DNA of 24,723 nt, from NCBI GenBank assembly GCA_023411615.1, contig JAEYOR010000067.1, positions 1 to 24,723 on the forward strand, read 5' to 3'. Positions 8,378 through 14,893 of this stretch are shown here, piece after piece. Under the pieces are notes generated by a model. The model was given only the letters and a program-made list of their open reading frames with translations. It was not told the DNA's origin and did no database searches. Made by a program: the position numbers and the translations under genes. The first letter of the stretch is position 1; each line of letters starts with the position of its first letter. Origin of the DNA: Actinomycetes bacterium (GTDB lineage Bacteria > Actinomycetota > Actinomycetes > Actinomycetales > Demequinaceae).

Positions 8378-8776
8378 TCAGGTGGCTTCCGGGTCAAAGG
8401 GGGTGCCGCCCGTGACGGGCTCCGCACCCGAAGGTTGTGATGATCGCCGCTCGCGACGGGTTCCGAGCACACCAGTCCCCGCTTTTCCCGAGGCGACGGC
8501 GGCCACAGAGGCCGTGCCCGTGGCGGGAGTCATGTCGTCATCGAACAAGGCGTCGCGCACGATCCGGCGAGGGTCGTATTGGCGAGGGTCGAGCGCATCC
8601 CAATTGACGTCAGCGCCCCACTCTTCGCGAAGCGCCTGCTGACCGTCCGCGACGATGCCGCGAACTCGTCGCACGAGCGCGCGCAGCCCCCGCACATACT
8701 CAGGCAGTCTCTCGGGACCCACCAGAATCACCGCGATCACCGCGATGATGAGGAATTCGGATCCGTTGATGTCCAT
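8378..8776 (-). CDS. tatB: Sec-independent (Tat) translocase protein, TatB-like
   Basis: This 132-residue protein has the TatA/B layout: a very short N-terminus (MDINGSEF), one helix at about residues 8-20, then the hinge VGPERLP and an amphipathic basic helix (EYVRGLRALVRRVRG). A polar, disordered-looking tail of some 70 residues follows. The Glu residue before the helix and the VGPERLP hinge favour TatB over TatA. The ATG at 8776 has GGGG just upstream, and the htrA stop is 7 bases away. Placement after an ECF sigma/anti-sigma/htrA trio matches mycobacterial sigE-rseA-htrA-tatB, which suggests that export and envelope quality control are linked. Assignment as TatB rather than a TatA paralogue rests on motif and synteny. 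Confidence 0.88.
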   Translation of the reverse strand: MDINGSEFLIIAVIAVILVGPERLPEYVRGLRALVRRVRGIVADGQQALREEWGADVNWDALDPRQYDPRRIVRDALFDDDMTPATGTASVAAVASGKAGTGVLGTRRERRSSQPSGAEPVTGGTPFDPEAT

Positions 8777-8783
8777 CACGCCC

Positions 8784-10175
8784 CTATTGTGACGGCTCTG
8801 GCGCCACTCCGTCATCTACGGTGCCATCCGCGAAATCAAGGTCACCCAGAACACCAAGCGTGACCGTGAAATCAAGTTCTTTGCCGTCCCGGTCCACGGT
8901 GAAGGTCATCGTGTCACCCGGTGCATGCGAGCGGATGATGACCACGGCGGTGTTCGACTCGGCAACTGGCACGCCATCAATTCGCGTGATGACGTCGCCT
9001 TCCTTCATGCCGGCAACGTCCGCAGGCGAGCCCTTGACGATGCCCACACCGCCATTGTCGAACTGCGAGGAATCGGCAATCCGCACACCCTTGCCTTGAT
9101 AGGTGCGGTCAAGCTGAGCGCCGATGGCGGGCACTCGAGCACTCCCAGTAGCGATGAGCTCCTCGGCAACCCGTCGCGCTTGGTTGGACGGGATCGCGAA
9201 GCCCAGGCCGACCGATCCTGCTCCACTCGAGCGCGTGGCGCCCGGAAGCGCTGCGATCGCGCTGTTGATGCCGATCACCTCGGCCTTCATGTTGAGAAGC
9301 GGCCCTCCGGAGTTGCCGGGATTGATCGCGGCGTCGGTCTGGATTGCGGCCATGTACGCGGGGGTGCCGTCCGCTTGACCCGTGGTGACCGGTCGATTGA
9401 CAGCGGAGACGATGCCCGAGGTGACTGTCGCATCGAGACCCAGTGGCGAGCCAACCGCGACAACCTCTTCGCCTACCACCATCGCGTCGGAATCGCCGAG
9501 GACAAGCGGTGTGAGGCCACTCGCATCCACCTTGATGACCGCGAGGTCGTAATCAGGCGAGGTGCCAATAACCGTTGCGGTCCGGACCTCTCCGTCGCTG
9601 AAGAGCACCCGATCGATTGTGTCGGCGCCTTCGACCACGTGGTTATTTGTGAGAATGTACCCGTCTTCTCGAATGATGAGCCCAGAGCCGGTCGACGCGC
9701 CGCTCTCCGTGGCCGTTTGGATTTGCACCACGGAGGGCAGAACCGCCGCCGCGACTGCGGGGATTGATCCTTCAGCTGGGGCGTCTCCTCCCGTGCCGAC
9801 GGGCTGCGGCAAGGACACCGGCGTGCCGCCGTTGCTGTCTGCGGGACCCCACTCCTGCCACGCGGCCGCGCCGCCCACACCACCTGCAAGGCCGAGTAAC
9901 AAGGACATGCCAGCGATCGCGGCGACCGTGCGGGCGCGCGGACGCGGGTGCACGGGGGGACGAGGCAACGGCGAGGGAACAATGTAGGCAGCGTCGGCGT
10001 CGTCCGAGGGAGCCGGCGGACCAAAGAGGTCGTCGCGGCCCCCGGTCTCGGTCGGCGACTCGGGCAAACCCTCGGGCGTCGCGGCGTCCGGCGGTGACGT
10101 GCCGTCGTCCGTGCGAACTGCCCCGGCGTCCGACGTTGGACGCACAGGCTCCTCAGGGGACGCAAATTGGGACAT
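8784..10175 (-). CDS. htrA: HtrA/DegP-type membrane-anchored serine protease with PDZ domain
   Basis: This 463-residue protease degrades or senses misfolded proteins outside the membrane. It has a Pro/Asp-rich cytoplasmic arm (residues 1-80), one helix (about 83-105), an S1C trypsin-like domain (about 140-335) and a C-terminal PDZ domain (about 350-445). The catalytic triad is visible: His179 in TNNHVVEG, Asp210 in PDYDLAVIK and Ser289 in GNSGGPLLN. The ATG at 10175 is preceded by AGGAG at 5-base spacing, inside and just after the anti-sigma stop, which lies 8 bases away. The gene is co-transcribed with the sigma and anti-sigma genes and so is likely an output of that sigma factor. In mycobacteria the equivalent gene lies in the sigE locus. 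Confidence 0.95.
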   Translation of the reverse strand: MSQFASPEEPVRPTSDAGAVRTDDGTSPPDAATPEGLPESPTETGGRDDLFGPPAPSDDADAAYIVPSPLPRPPVHPRPRARTVAAIAGMSLLLGLAGGVGGAAAWQEWGPADSNGGTPVSLPQPVGTGGDAPAEGSIPAVAAAVLPSVVQIQTATESGASTGSGLIIREDGYILTNNHVVEGADTIDRVLFSDGEVRTATVIGTSPDYDLAVIKVDASGLTPLVLGDSDAMVVGEEVVAVGSPLGLDATVTSGIVSAVNRPVTTGQADGTPAYMAAIQTDAAINPGNSGGPLLNMKAEVIGINSAIAALPGATRSSGAGSVGLGFAIPSNQARRVAEELIATGSARVPAIGAQLDRTYQGKGVRIADSSQFDNGGVGIVKGSPADVAGMKEGDVITRIDGVPVAESNTAVVIIRSHAPGDTMTFTVDRDGKELDFTVTLGVLGDLDFADGTVDDGVAPEPSQ

Positions 10176-10183
10176 GCCTACTC

Positions 10184-11023
10184 CTAGTCCAACAGGGTGT
10201 CGGCAAGCGCTTCAAAGCCCTCGGAGACGCGCTCCACAAAGCCCGGCTCTTCTGCCGACGGGAACTCCCCCGCCACTTCAGTGAGTTGCGCGAGTGCGCA
10301 CTCACACGACAACGCGATGACCACATCGCCTGTCTGCCACACGACCGACGCTGTGGGGCCATCGTTCAGGACGTACAGTTCTTCCCCGCTCACGTCCGTC
10401 ACCGCGAGCTGGCCGACGAGGTCGTCATTTAGCCTGCCGTGCTGCTGCACCACCGTGATGTCGGTCATGCCGGAAAGAATGCGCGCGACAAGCACCTGCT
10501 GACCGTTGCGCCGTTGCACCACTTGCGCGTCCACCGGAATGAGGGGGGACGAGGCGAAATCTGGATGGATCCACGACCGCAGCTCACCGCCGCGCATGCC
10601 CTGGGTGTCGACGTATGCGACGGGCACAGCCGTGTCGCGGGGTTGGGCGAACTCCAGGCTCACCTGGTCGGGTTCACCCGCGTGCCATGCGGCCGTCACC
10701 ACGGCGGAGGCGAGGATGAGCACGGCCGACGCTGCTATCACCAGCGGTGCACGCCTGCGGCGGCGCACCACACGCGCCTTGCGAACGTCCTCATGGGCCG
10801 CGATCTCCGCGATTCGGTCACGGTCAAGAAGGCGCTGCGCGAAACGCATATCGATGCCGGCCTGGGAACTGTTGAGGGCATCGCGAGCCGCACGCAACTG
10901 ATGGAAGCGTGCCGCGCACTCTTCACATTCGCCCAGGTGCGCCATCGCCGCATAGGCGCGATCTCCACGGAGCCTGCCGTCGAGCAGATCGTGAACCGCA
11001 TCCCCCAGGTGGCGGGCTTTCAC
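10184..11023 (-). CDS. rseA: zinc-type anti-sigma factor (RseA-like)
   Basis: This 279-residue, single-pass membrane protein should hold the neighbouring ECF sigma factor inactive. The N-terminal ZAS motif is clear: His29-x3-Cys33-x2-Cys36 in AHLGECEECAARF. A basic stretch (about 82-92) and one hydrophobic helix (about 93-113) follow, then an extracytoplasmic domain of some 165 residues. The start is a GTG whose GTGA overlaps the sigma stop, which is typical of tightly coupled sigma/anti-sigma pairs and keeps their amounts matched. Orthology to mycobacterial RseA is inferred from the order sigma, anti-sigma, htrA, tatB. The long extracytoplasmic domain suggests a sensing role, and I do not recognise its fold. 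Confidence 0.9.
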   Translation of the reverse strand: MKARHLGDAVHDLLDGRLRGDRAYAAMAHLGECEECAARFHQLRAARDALNSSQAGIDMRFAQRLLDRDRIAEIAAHEDVRKARVVRRRRRAPLVIAASAVLILASAVVTAAWHAGEPDQVSLEFAQPRDTAVPVAYVDTQGMRGGELRSWIHPDFASSPLIPVDAQVVQRRNGQQVLVARILSGMTDITVVQQHGRLNDDLVGQLAVTDVSGEELYVLNDGPTASVVWQTGDVVIALSCECALAQLTEVAGEFPSAEEPGFVERVSEGFEALADTLLD

Positions 11024-11595
11024 AGCCCGCCTCGCGTGGGCGCATGGTGGGCGAGCGACTCGCGCAGACGCGCGCGGGCACGCGAGAGACGGGACCGCAC
11101 GGTGCCGAGCTTGATGCCGAGTGTTGTGGCGATCTCTTCGTAGGAAAGGCCTTCGATATCGCTCAACACCACTGCTGCGCGGTACTCGGGCGGCAGGTCG
11201 GCTAGCGCCTCGATGATGTCGGCACCAAGATGTGACATGTCGAAGGCATCTTCCGGCTGGCCCGAGCGCTCGTCGCGGTCGAAACTATCGGACGTTGCGA
11301 CCCCAGCGTCGTCATCGGCCATGAAGTCAAAGCGAATGCGCGCCTTGCGGCGCATGCGGTCCAGGAACAGGTTGGTGGTGATGCGGTGCAACCAACCTTC
11401 AAAGGTGCCGGGCTTGTATTGGGACAGCGAGTTGAAGACGCGGACGAAGACGTCCTGCGTGAGGTCCTCTGCGTCGTGCTGATTTCCCGTGAGGTGGTAG
11501 GCCAAGCGGTACACACGAGATGCGTGCTGCTCAACGATGTTCTGCCACGTAAGGTCCTCAACGGACTCGGCGGTCGGCGCCGGTGTGGTGCTCAT
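11020..11595 (-). CDS. sigE: ECF RNA polymerase sigma factor, SigE-like
   Basis: This is a 191-residue group 4 sigma factor. The sigma-2 domain spans about residues 20-90, with HDAEDLTQDVFVRVF and FEGWLHRITTNLFLDRMRR. A short acidic linker (about 90-120) leads to sigma-4, where the helix-turn-helix is LSYEEIATTLGIKLGTVRSRLSRAR. There is no sigma-3 domain. The ATG at 11595 has GGAGG 7 bases upstream. The last bases overlap the anti-sigma GTG. A GGAAC-N17-CGTT element upstream has the form used by envelope-stress ECF sigmas, consistent with autoregulation. The cluster with a divergent O-methyltransferase, anti-sigma, htrA and tatB matches the M. tuberculosis sigE region (Rv1220c-Rv1224), so I use that symbol. 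Confidence 0.94.
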   Translation of the reverse strand: MSTTPAPTAESVEDLTWQNIVEQHASRVYRLAYHLTGNQHDAEDLTQDVFVRVFNSLSQYKPGTFEGWLHRITTNLFLDRMRRKARIRFDFMADDDAGVATSDSFDRDERSGQPEDAFDMSHLGADIIEALADLPPEYRAAVVLSDIEGLSYEEIATTLGIKLGTVRSRLSRARARLRESLAHHAPTRGGL

Positions 11596-11620
11596 GCGTC
11601 GGCCTCCTTCACGTGTCGGT

Positions 11621-11647
11621 AACGACCTATCGCCCCTCTATGTTCCC
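11621..11647 (-). promoter_or_regulatory. ECF-type promoter upstream of sigE (likely autoregulated)
   Basis: On the minus strand GGGAAC (11642-11647) is followed, 17 bases after GGAAC, by CGTT (11621-11624). This matches the -35/-10 form recognised by SigE/SigH-class ECF factors. It would start transcription near 11615, giving a leader of about 20 bases that contains the GGAGG of sigE. Confidence 0.7.
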
Positions 11648-11706
11648 ATGCGCGAGCCATACGGACCCGCGAATGTGGTGCAGATAGCATCAGACCAGGA
11701 GGCCTC

Positions 11707-12339
11707 ATGAGCATCGACGCGGCAATCGCGGCATTTGCGGACGACTTCGTTCGCGAGGACGACGCGCTGCTCGCCGCTCGCGATGCGGCGGACCAATTCG
11801 GGGTCCAGCCGCTTTCTGCTGCGACGTGCGCGTGTATCGGGACGCTCGCGGCTGCAGTGCGCGCACGCAACCTGGTGGAGATCGGAACCGGCGTGGGCGT
11901 GTCCGGCCTCTATCTCTTGCGGGCAATGGAGCCGGGTGGCGTCCTCACGACGATCGATGTGGAAGCCGAGCACCATAAGGCGGCACGCAAAGTGTTCGCC
12001 TCGGGCGGCTTCCCGCCTGAGCGGACCCGTCTCATCACGGGCCGTGCTCTCGATGTGCTCCCGCGGCTCACCGATGGCGGTTACGACATTGTGCTCATCG
12101 ATGGCCGACGCTCAGAGTTCGCCGCGTACATGGAGCATGCCTTGCGGATTACCCGACCTGGCGGTCTCATCGTCATGGCACATGCCCTCGCGCGCGGCCG
12201 TGTCGCTGACCCCGCTCAACGTGACCCCGAGACCACGGCTGTACGTGAGGCATTGCGGATCGTGCGCCAGCGTGATGACGTGAGGACGAGCCTGCTCACT
12301 GTCGGTGACGGCGTGCTCACAGTGATGACCGCAAACTAA
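11707..12339 (+). CDS. SAM-dependent O-methyltransferase, class I
   Basis: This 210-residue enzyme is related to the small metal-dependent (COMT-like) O-methyltransferases. The SAM-binding motif is LVEIGTGVGVSGLYLL (residues 56-71), followed by the acidic strand TTIDVE. IVLIDGRRSEFAAYMEHAL carries the Asp (residue 132) that normally ligands the metal. At the next metal site the usual Asp-Asn is absent: GGLIVMAHAL has Ala158-His159 there. GRVADPAQRDPET is a conserved-looking segment of this actinobacterial group. AGGAGG lies just before the ATG, and TAGCAT (11685-11690) could be its -10. It is divergent from sigE, as Rv1220c is in mycobacteria, but a functional link is unproven and the substrate is unknown. 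Confidence 0.9.
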   Translation: MSIDAAIAAFADDFVREDDALLAARDAADQFGVQPLSAATCACIGTLAAAVRARNLVEIGTGVGVSGLYLLRAMEPGGVLTTIDVEAEHHKAARKVFASGGFPPERTRLITGRALDVLPRLTDGGYDIVLIDGRRSEFAAYMEHALRITRPGGLIVMAHALARGRVADPAQRDPETTAVREALRIVRQRDDVRTSLLTVGDGVLTVMTAN

Positions 12340-12352
12340 GCGAGAGTGTCGA

Positions 12353-12520
12353 TTACGGAAGCGCGCCGAGAAGGGCGTCGCCCAGTTCCTTCACCTCGTC
12401 AGCGTTGATTTCCACCACCAGGCGGCCACCGCCCTCGAGGGGTACGCGCATCACATAGCCGCGACCCTCCTTCACGACCTCCATAGGGCCGTCACCGGTA
12501 CGGGGCTTCATAGCAGCCAT
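12353..12520 (-). CDS. DUF3117 small conserved actinobacterial protein
   Basis: This 55-residue protein is too small for many gene finders. It opens MAAMKPRTGDGP and continues KEGRGYVMRVPLEGGGRLVVEI, then a short helix ending GDALLGALP, which matches the DUF3117 family found almost only in actinobacteria. Its function is unknown. The form suggests a small beta-sheet with a C-terminal helix. The ATG at 12520 has AAGGAG 9 bases upstream; a second ATG three codons on is also family-consistent. Its own promoter (TAGAAT with CTGTCA) lies upstream, partly inside a palindrome. The gene ends 13 bases from the convergent methyltransferase stop. Confidence 0.92.
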   Translation of the reverse strand: MAAMKPRTGDGPMEVVKEGRGYVMRVPLEGGGRLVVEINADEVKELGDALLGALP

Positions 12521-12570
12521 GCTGGAGAACTCCTTGTGCCGAACGAGTGGCGCTCCATGGCGCCGTCCCT

Positions 12571-12600
12571 ATTCTACGCGACGGTCTCCGGTGATGACAG
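12571..12600 (-). promoter_or_regulatory. promoter of the DUF3117 gene
   Basis: On the minus strand CTGTCA (plus 12595-12600, four of six matches to TTGACA) and TAGAAT (plus 12571-12576) are 18 bases apart. Transcription would begin near 12564 and give a leader of about 44 bases with AAGGAG. The -35 lies within the 12596-12611 palindrome. Confidence 0.5.
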
Positions 12601-12611
12601 CCGCGGCTGTC
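12596..12611. repeat. 16-bp perfect palindrome over the DUF3117 promoter
   Basis: GACAGCCG and CGGCTGTC form a perfect 16-base palindrome. It lies 13 bases past the stop of the LOG-family gene and covers the likely -35 of the DUF3117 promoter. It could be an operator for a dimeric regulator or a weak terminator stem for the gene upstream. There is no loop and no T-run, which makes a classic terminator less likely. Confidence 0.5.
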
Positions 12612-12623
12612 CGACGCGGAATG

Positions 12624-13361
12624 CTACTCGCGCGGCGGGATCGGAGCGAGTTCCTTCTGAACATGCTCAACCGCCTCATCAACATCGTCCGTGACGGTGA
12701 TGAGGTCAAGGTCCGTTGGCGAGATCATCCCGCCCGCCGCCGCCGAATCGCGCAACCACGTGACGAGGCCATCCCAATAGGCATGGCCAAAGAGAACCAC
12801 GGGGAAACGGGTGATGGTGCGCGTCTGGACAAGAGTGAGCGCCTCAAAGAGTTCATCGAAGGTGCCGAATCCGCCGGGAAGCACAATGAAACCTTGGGCG
12901 TACTTGACGAACATCGTCTTGCGAGCGAAGAAGTAGCGAAACTCAAGGCCCAGGTTGACGTATTCATTGAGCCCTTGCTCAAAGGGCAACTCAATCCCAA
13001 GCCCGACGGAGACGCCGCCCGCTTCATGTGCGCCCTTGTTGGCCGCTTCCATGACACCGGGGCCACCCCCGGTGATGACGGCAAACTCTGCCTCGACCAG
13101 CTTGGCGGCAATCGCGACCGCCGCCTCATACTCCCAACTGCCCGGCTTTGACCTAGCTGAACCGAACACCGAGATGGCGGGCCCAAGCGCCGCAAGAGCT
13201 CCAAAGCCCTCAACAAACTCGGACTGAATGCGCAGCACGCGCCATGGGTCCTCGTGGAGCCAGGCGTGGCCCTGCTGGGGTTGCAAGAGCCGTCCGGACG
13301 TGGTGGTAGACGGCACGTTCTTGCCGCGCAAGAGCACGGGGCCGCGACGGTAATCGCGCAT
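12624..13361 (-). CDS. LOG family protein (TIGR00730 Rossmann fold)
   Basis: This 245-residue protein has the lysine-decarboxylase-like Rossmann fold, now known in related proteins as a nucleoside-5'-monophosphate phosphoribohydrolase (cytokinin-activating LOG). The motifs are ITGGGPGVMEAANKG at residues 96-110, the ARKTMFVKYAQ segment at 146-156 and the signature LPGGFGTFDELFE at 161-173. An extra N-terminal arm of some 55 residues precedes the fold, as in the longer TIGR00730 subgroup. The ATG at 13361 follows GAGGAGG at close spacing; the longer frame to 13397 overlaps dapE. It lies 25 bases after dapE and probably shares its transcript. M. tuberculosis Rv1205, close to dapE, is a comparable LOG protein. 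The natural substrate here is not known. Confidence 0.9.
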   Translation of the reverse strand: MRDYRRGPVLLRGKNVPSTTTSGRLLQPQQGHAWLHEDPWRVLRIQSEFVEGFGALAALGPAISVFGSARSKPGSWEYEAAVAIAAKLVEAEFAVITGGGPGVMEAANKGAHEAGGVSVGLGIELPFEQGLNEYVNLGLEFRYFFARKTMFVKYAQGFIVLPGGFGTFDELFEALTLVQTRTITRFPVVLFGHAYWDGLVTWLRDSAAAGGMISPTDLDLITVTDDVDEAVEHVQKELAPIPPRE

Positions 13362-13386
13362 CTTTCCTCCTCGAGAGGCTGCGGCG

Positions 13387-14517
13387 CTAGGCGCCACCGA
13401 GCCACGCCGCTAGAGCTGCGTGGCACCGCTTGATCTGATCAATTGGACACCTTTCCTCATCGCCCGACGCGTGCGCTCGTTCAGGGTCTCCGGGCCCATA
13501 GTTCACGGCGGGGATCCCCATGGCACCAAAACGCGCCACGTCCGTCCAGCCAAGCTTGGCGCGAGGCTCGCCAGCGCCGGTCGCGGCCACTGCCCGCACA
13601 AAATCCTGTGCGAGCGGGGCATCAAGACCCGGGCGAGCACCTGAGGACTCGTCTGTCCATGTCACTGTGTACAAGGTGGCGCGACCGGCACCGACTGCGG
13701 GGGCAAGAGCGTCGGCCACCACCGCCTCGACCCTCGCCTTCGCGTGCTCAATCGTGTTGTCAGGCGCGAAACGGAAGTTCAACGTGACGGTGCATTGATC
13801 GGGGATGACGTTGCCCGCGATGCCGCCCGAGATGCGCACCGCGTTGAGTCCCTCGCGGTACACGAGCCCATCGACTTCCGCCACGCGCGGTTCGTCGTGG
13901 GCGAGCAGCTCGAGCAACGGCGCCGCCGCGTGGACAGCGTTTGTGCCCTTCCAGGCTCTCGCGGAGTGCGCCGCCACACCGTGGATCGTCACATCGCAGC
14001 GCAAGGTGCCGTTGCACCCACCCTCGATCACGCCCTCGGTCGGTTCGCCGAGGATGGCGAAGTCAGCGGCGAGAAGCTCAGGGCGTTCGCGTGCAATCCG
14101 GCCAAGTCCGTTCAGTGCGGCATCAACTTCTTCGTGGTCATAGAAGACCCACGTGACGTCACGCACCGGTGCGCTCAGCTCCACGGCGAGTTGGAGTTGC
14201 ACAGCAACGCCACTTTTCATGTCGACCGCACCGCGCCCGATGATGTCGCGACCATCCGCAGACAGACGCGACGGCAGGTTGTCCTTCACCGGAACGGTGT
14301 CAAGGTGCCCGGCCACGATGACGCGCTCAGACCTGCCCGCGTTGGTCCGCGCGATGATTGCGTCGCCCAAGCGAGTGACGTCGAGGTGAGCGCAACCGCG
14401 CAAGACCGCTTCCACAGCGTCGGCGATTGCGCGCTCATCCCCAGATACGGATGGGATGTCGATGAGTGCCCGCGCGAGATCCTCGACGGGCGCGCCCGGG
14501 ACCACGCTCAAAGCCAT
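13387..14517 (-). CDS. dapE: succinyl-diaminopimelate desuccinylase
   Basis: This 376-residue M20 metallopeptidase-family enzyme removes succinate from N-succinyl-LL-diaminopimelate in lysine and peptidoglycan precursor synthesis. The di-zinc site is complete: His71 in AGHLDTVP, Asp99 in RGAVDMKSG, the base Glu129 and ligand Glu130 in DHEEV, Glu158 in LGEPT and His349 in RAHASGDEE. The dimerisation lid occupies about residues 175-285. The ATG at 14517 has no convincing Shine-Dalgarno. TAGGAT ends 6 bases before it, suggesting a leaderless transcript, and its TAG is also the stop codon of the upstream gene. dapD is nearby on the other strand, and dapC is also in the window, which supports the DapE reading over other M20 deacylases. 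Confidence 0.93.
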   Translation of the reverse strand: MALSVVPGAPVEDLARALIDIPSVSGDERAIADAVEAVLRGCAHLDVTRLGDAIIARTNAGRSERVIVAGHLDTVPVKDNLPSRLSADGRDIIGRGAVDMKSGVAVQLQLAVELSAPVRDVTWVFYDHEEVDAALNGLGRIARERPELLAADFAILGEPTEGVIEGGCNGTLRCDVTIHGVAAHSARAWKGTNAVHAAAPLLELLAHDEPRVAEVDGLVYREGLNAVRISGGIAGNVIPDQCTVTLNFRFAPDNTIEHAKARVEAVVADALAPAVGAGRATLYTVTWTDESSGARPGLDAPLAQDFVRAVAATGAGEPRAKLGWTDVARFGAMGIPAVNYGPGDPERAHASGDEERCPIDQIKRCHAALAAWLGGA

Positions 14518-14523
14518 GAGCCG

Positions 14524-14529
14524 ATCCTA
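14524..14529 (-). promoter_or_regulatory. -10 box of a leaderless dapE promoter
   Basis: On the minus strand TAGGAT is followed by 6 bases and then the dapE ATG. The first three bases of the box are the TAG stop of the upstream membrane-protein gene. The -35 is weak. dapE may also be read from the upstream gene. Confidence 0.45.
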
Positions 14530-14853
14530 TCGGCGGGTCATGGCCCAACTGACGAACCACCACCCAGCGATCTGGATCAACGCCGCGTAAAACGCAGCGA
14601 AGGTGATCTCAAAGCGGTTCTCCTCCGAGAGCGCCACATACGCGCGAATCACATTCACTGCATACACGACCAGGAACACGGCCACGACGAGGCCTGCGAT
14701 GCGCCAGATCTGGACCGCGCGTCGCGCTTCCTCATGCGCTTTCTCACTCAATGGGGTGGGAGCAACCTCGCGGTACCACGGCGGCGGAATCGGCGCGTCC
14801 CTGCGCGGTGGCGGTGGGACTGCGTCGTTCTCCGCCGACCAGGGCTCTTCCAT
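14527..14853 (-). CDS. small two-helix membrane protein, unknown
   Basis: I do not recognise this 108-residue protein. It has a Pro-rich N-terminal arm (residues 1-30, with PPPPRR and IPPPWYRE), then a charged helix and two hydrophobic helices at about residues 50-70 and 82-103. The C-terminus is short and basic (MTRR). The ATG at 14853 is preceded by TATCAT and 6 bases with no Shine-Dalgarno, fitting a leaderless start. The open frame reaches 14997, but that would overlap dapD and removes the promoter fit. The gene is divergent from dapD, 40 bases apart, and followed at once by dapE. A link to cell-wall precursor synthesis is only positional. Confidence 0.72.
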   Translation of the reverse strand: MEEPWSAENDAVPPPPRRDAPIPPPWYREVAPTPLSEKAHEEARRAVQIWRIAGLVVAVFLVVYAVNVIRAYVALSEENRFEITFAAFYAALIQIAGWWFVSWAMTRR

Positions 14854-14859
14854 AGGGCA

Positions 14860-14865
14860 ATGATA
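14860..14865 (-). promoter_or_regulatory. -10 box of a leaderless promoter (small membrane protein)
   Basis: On the minus strand TATCAT is followed by 6 bases and then the ATG at 14853. It is the left half of a divergent pair with the dapD box at 14881-14886. The two -35 regions must overlap the opposite promoter. Confidence 0.45.
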
Positions 14866-14880
14866 GGAGGCTCGCCGTCG

Positions 14881-14886
14881 TAGGCT
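14881..14886 (+). promoter_or_regulatory. -10 box of a leaderless dapD promoter
   Basis: TAGGCT is followed by 7 bases and then the dapD ATG at 14894. There is no Shine-Dalgarno before dapD, so a leaderless mRNA is likely. The -35 is weak. Confidence 0.5.
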
Positions 14887-14893
14887 TTGGGCC

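Noticed and set aside
13744..14883. Plus-strand open frame of 379 codons
   Set aside because: It is antisense to dapE and the small membrane-protein gene. dapE has every metal ligand, and the shadow product has no recognisable motif.
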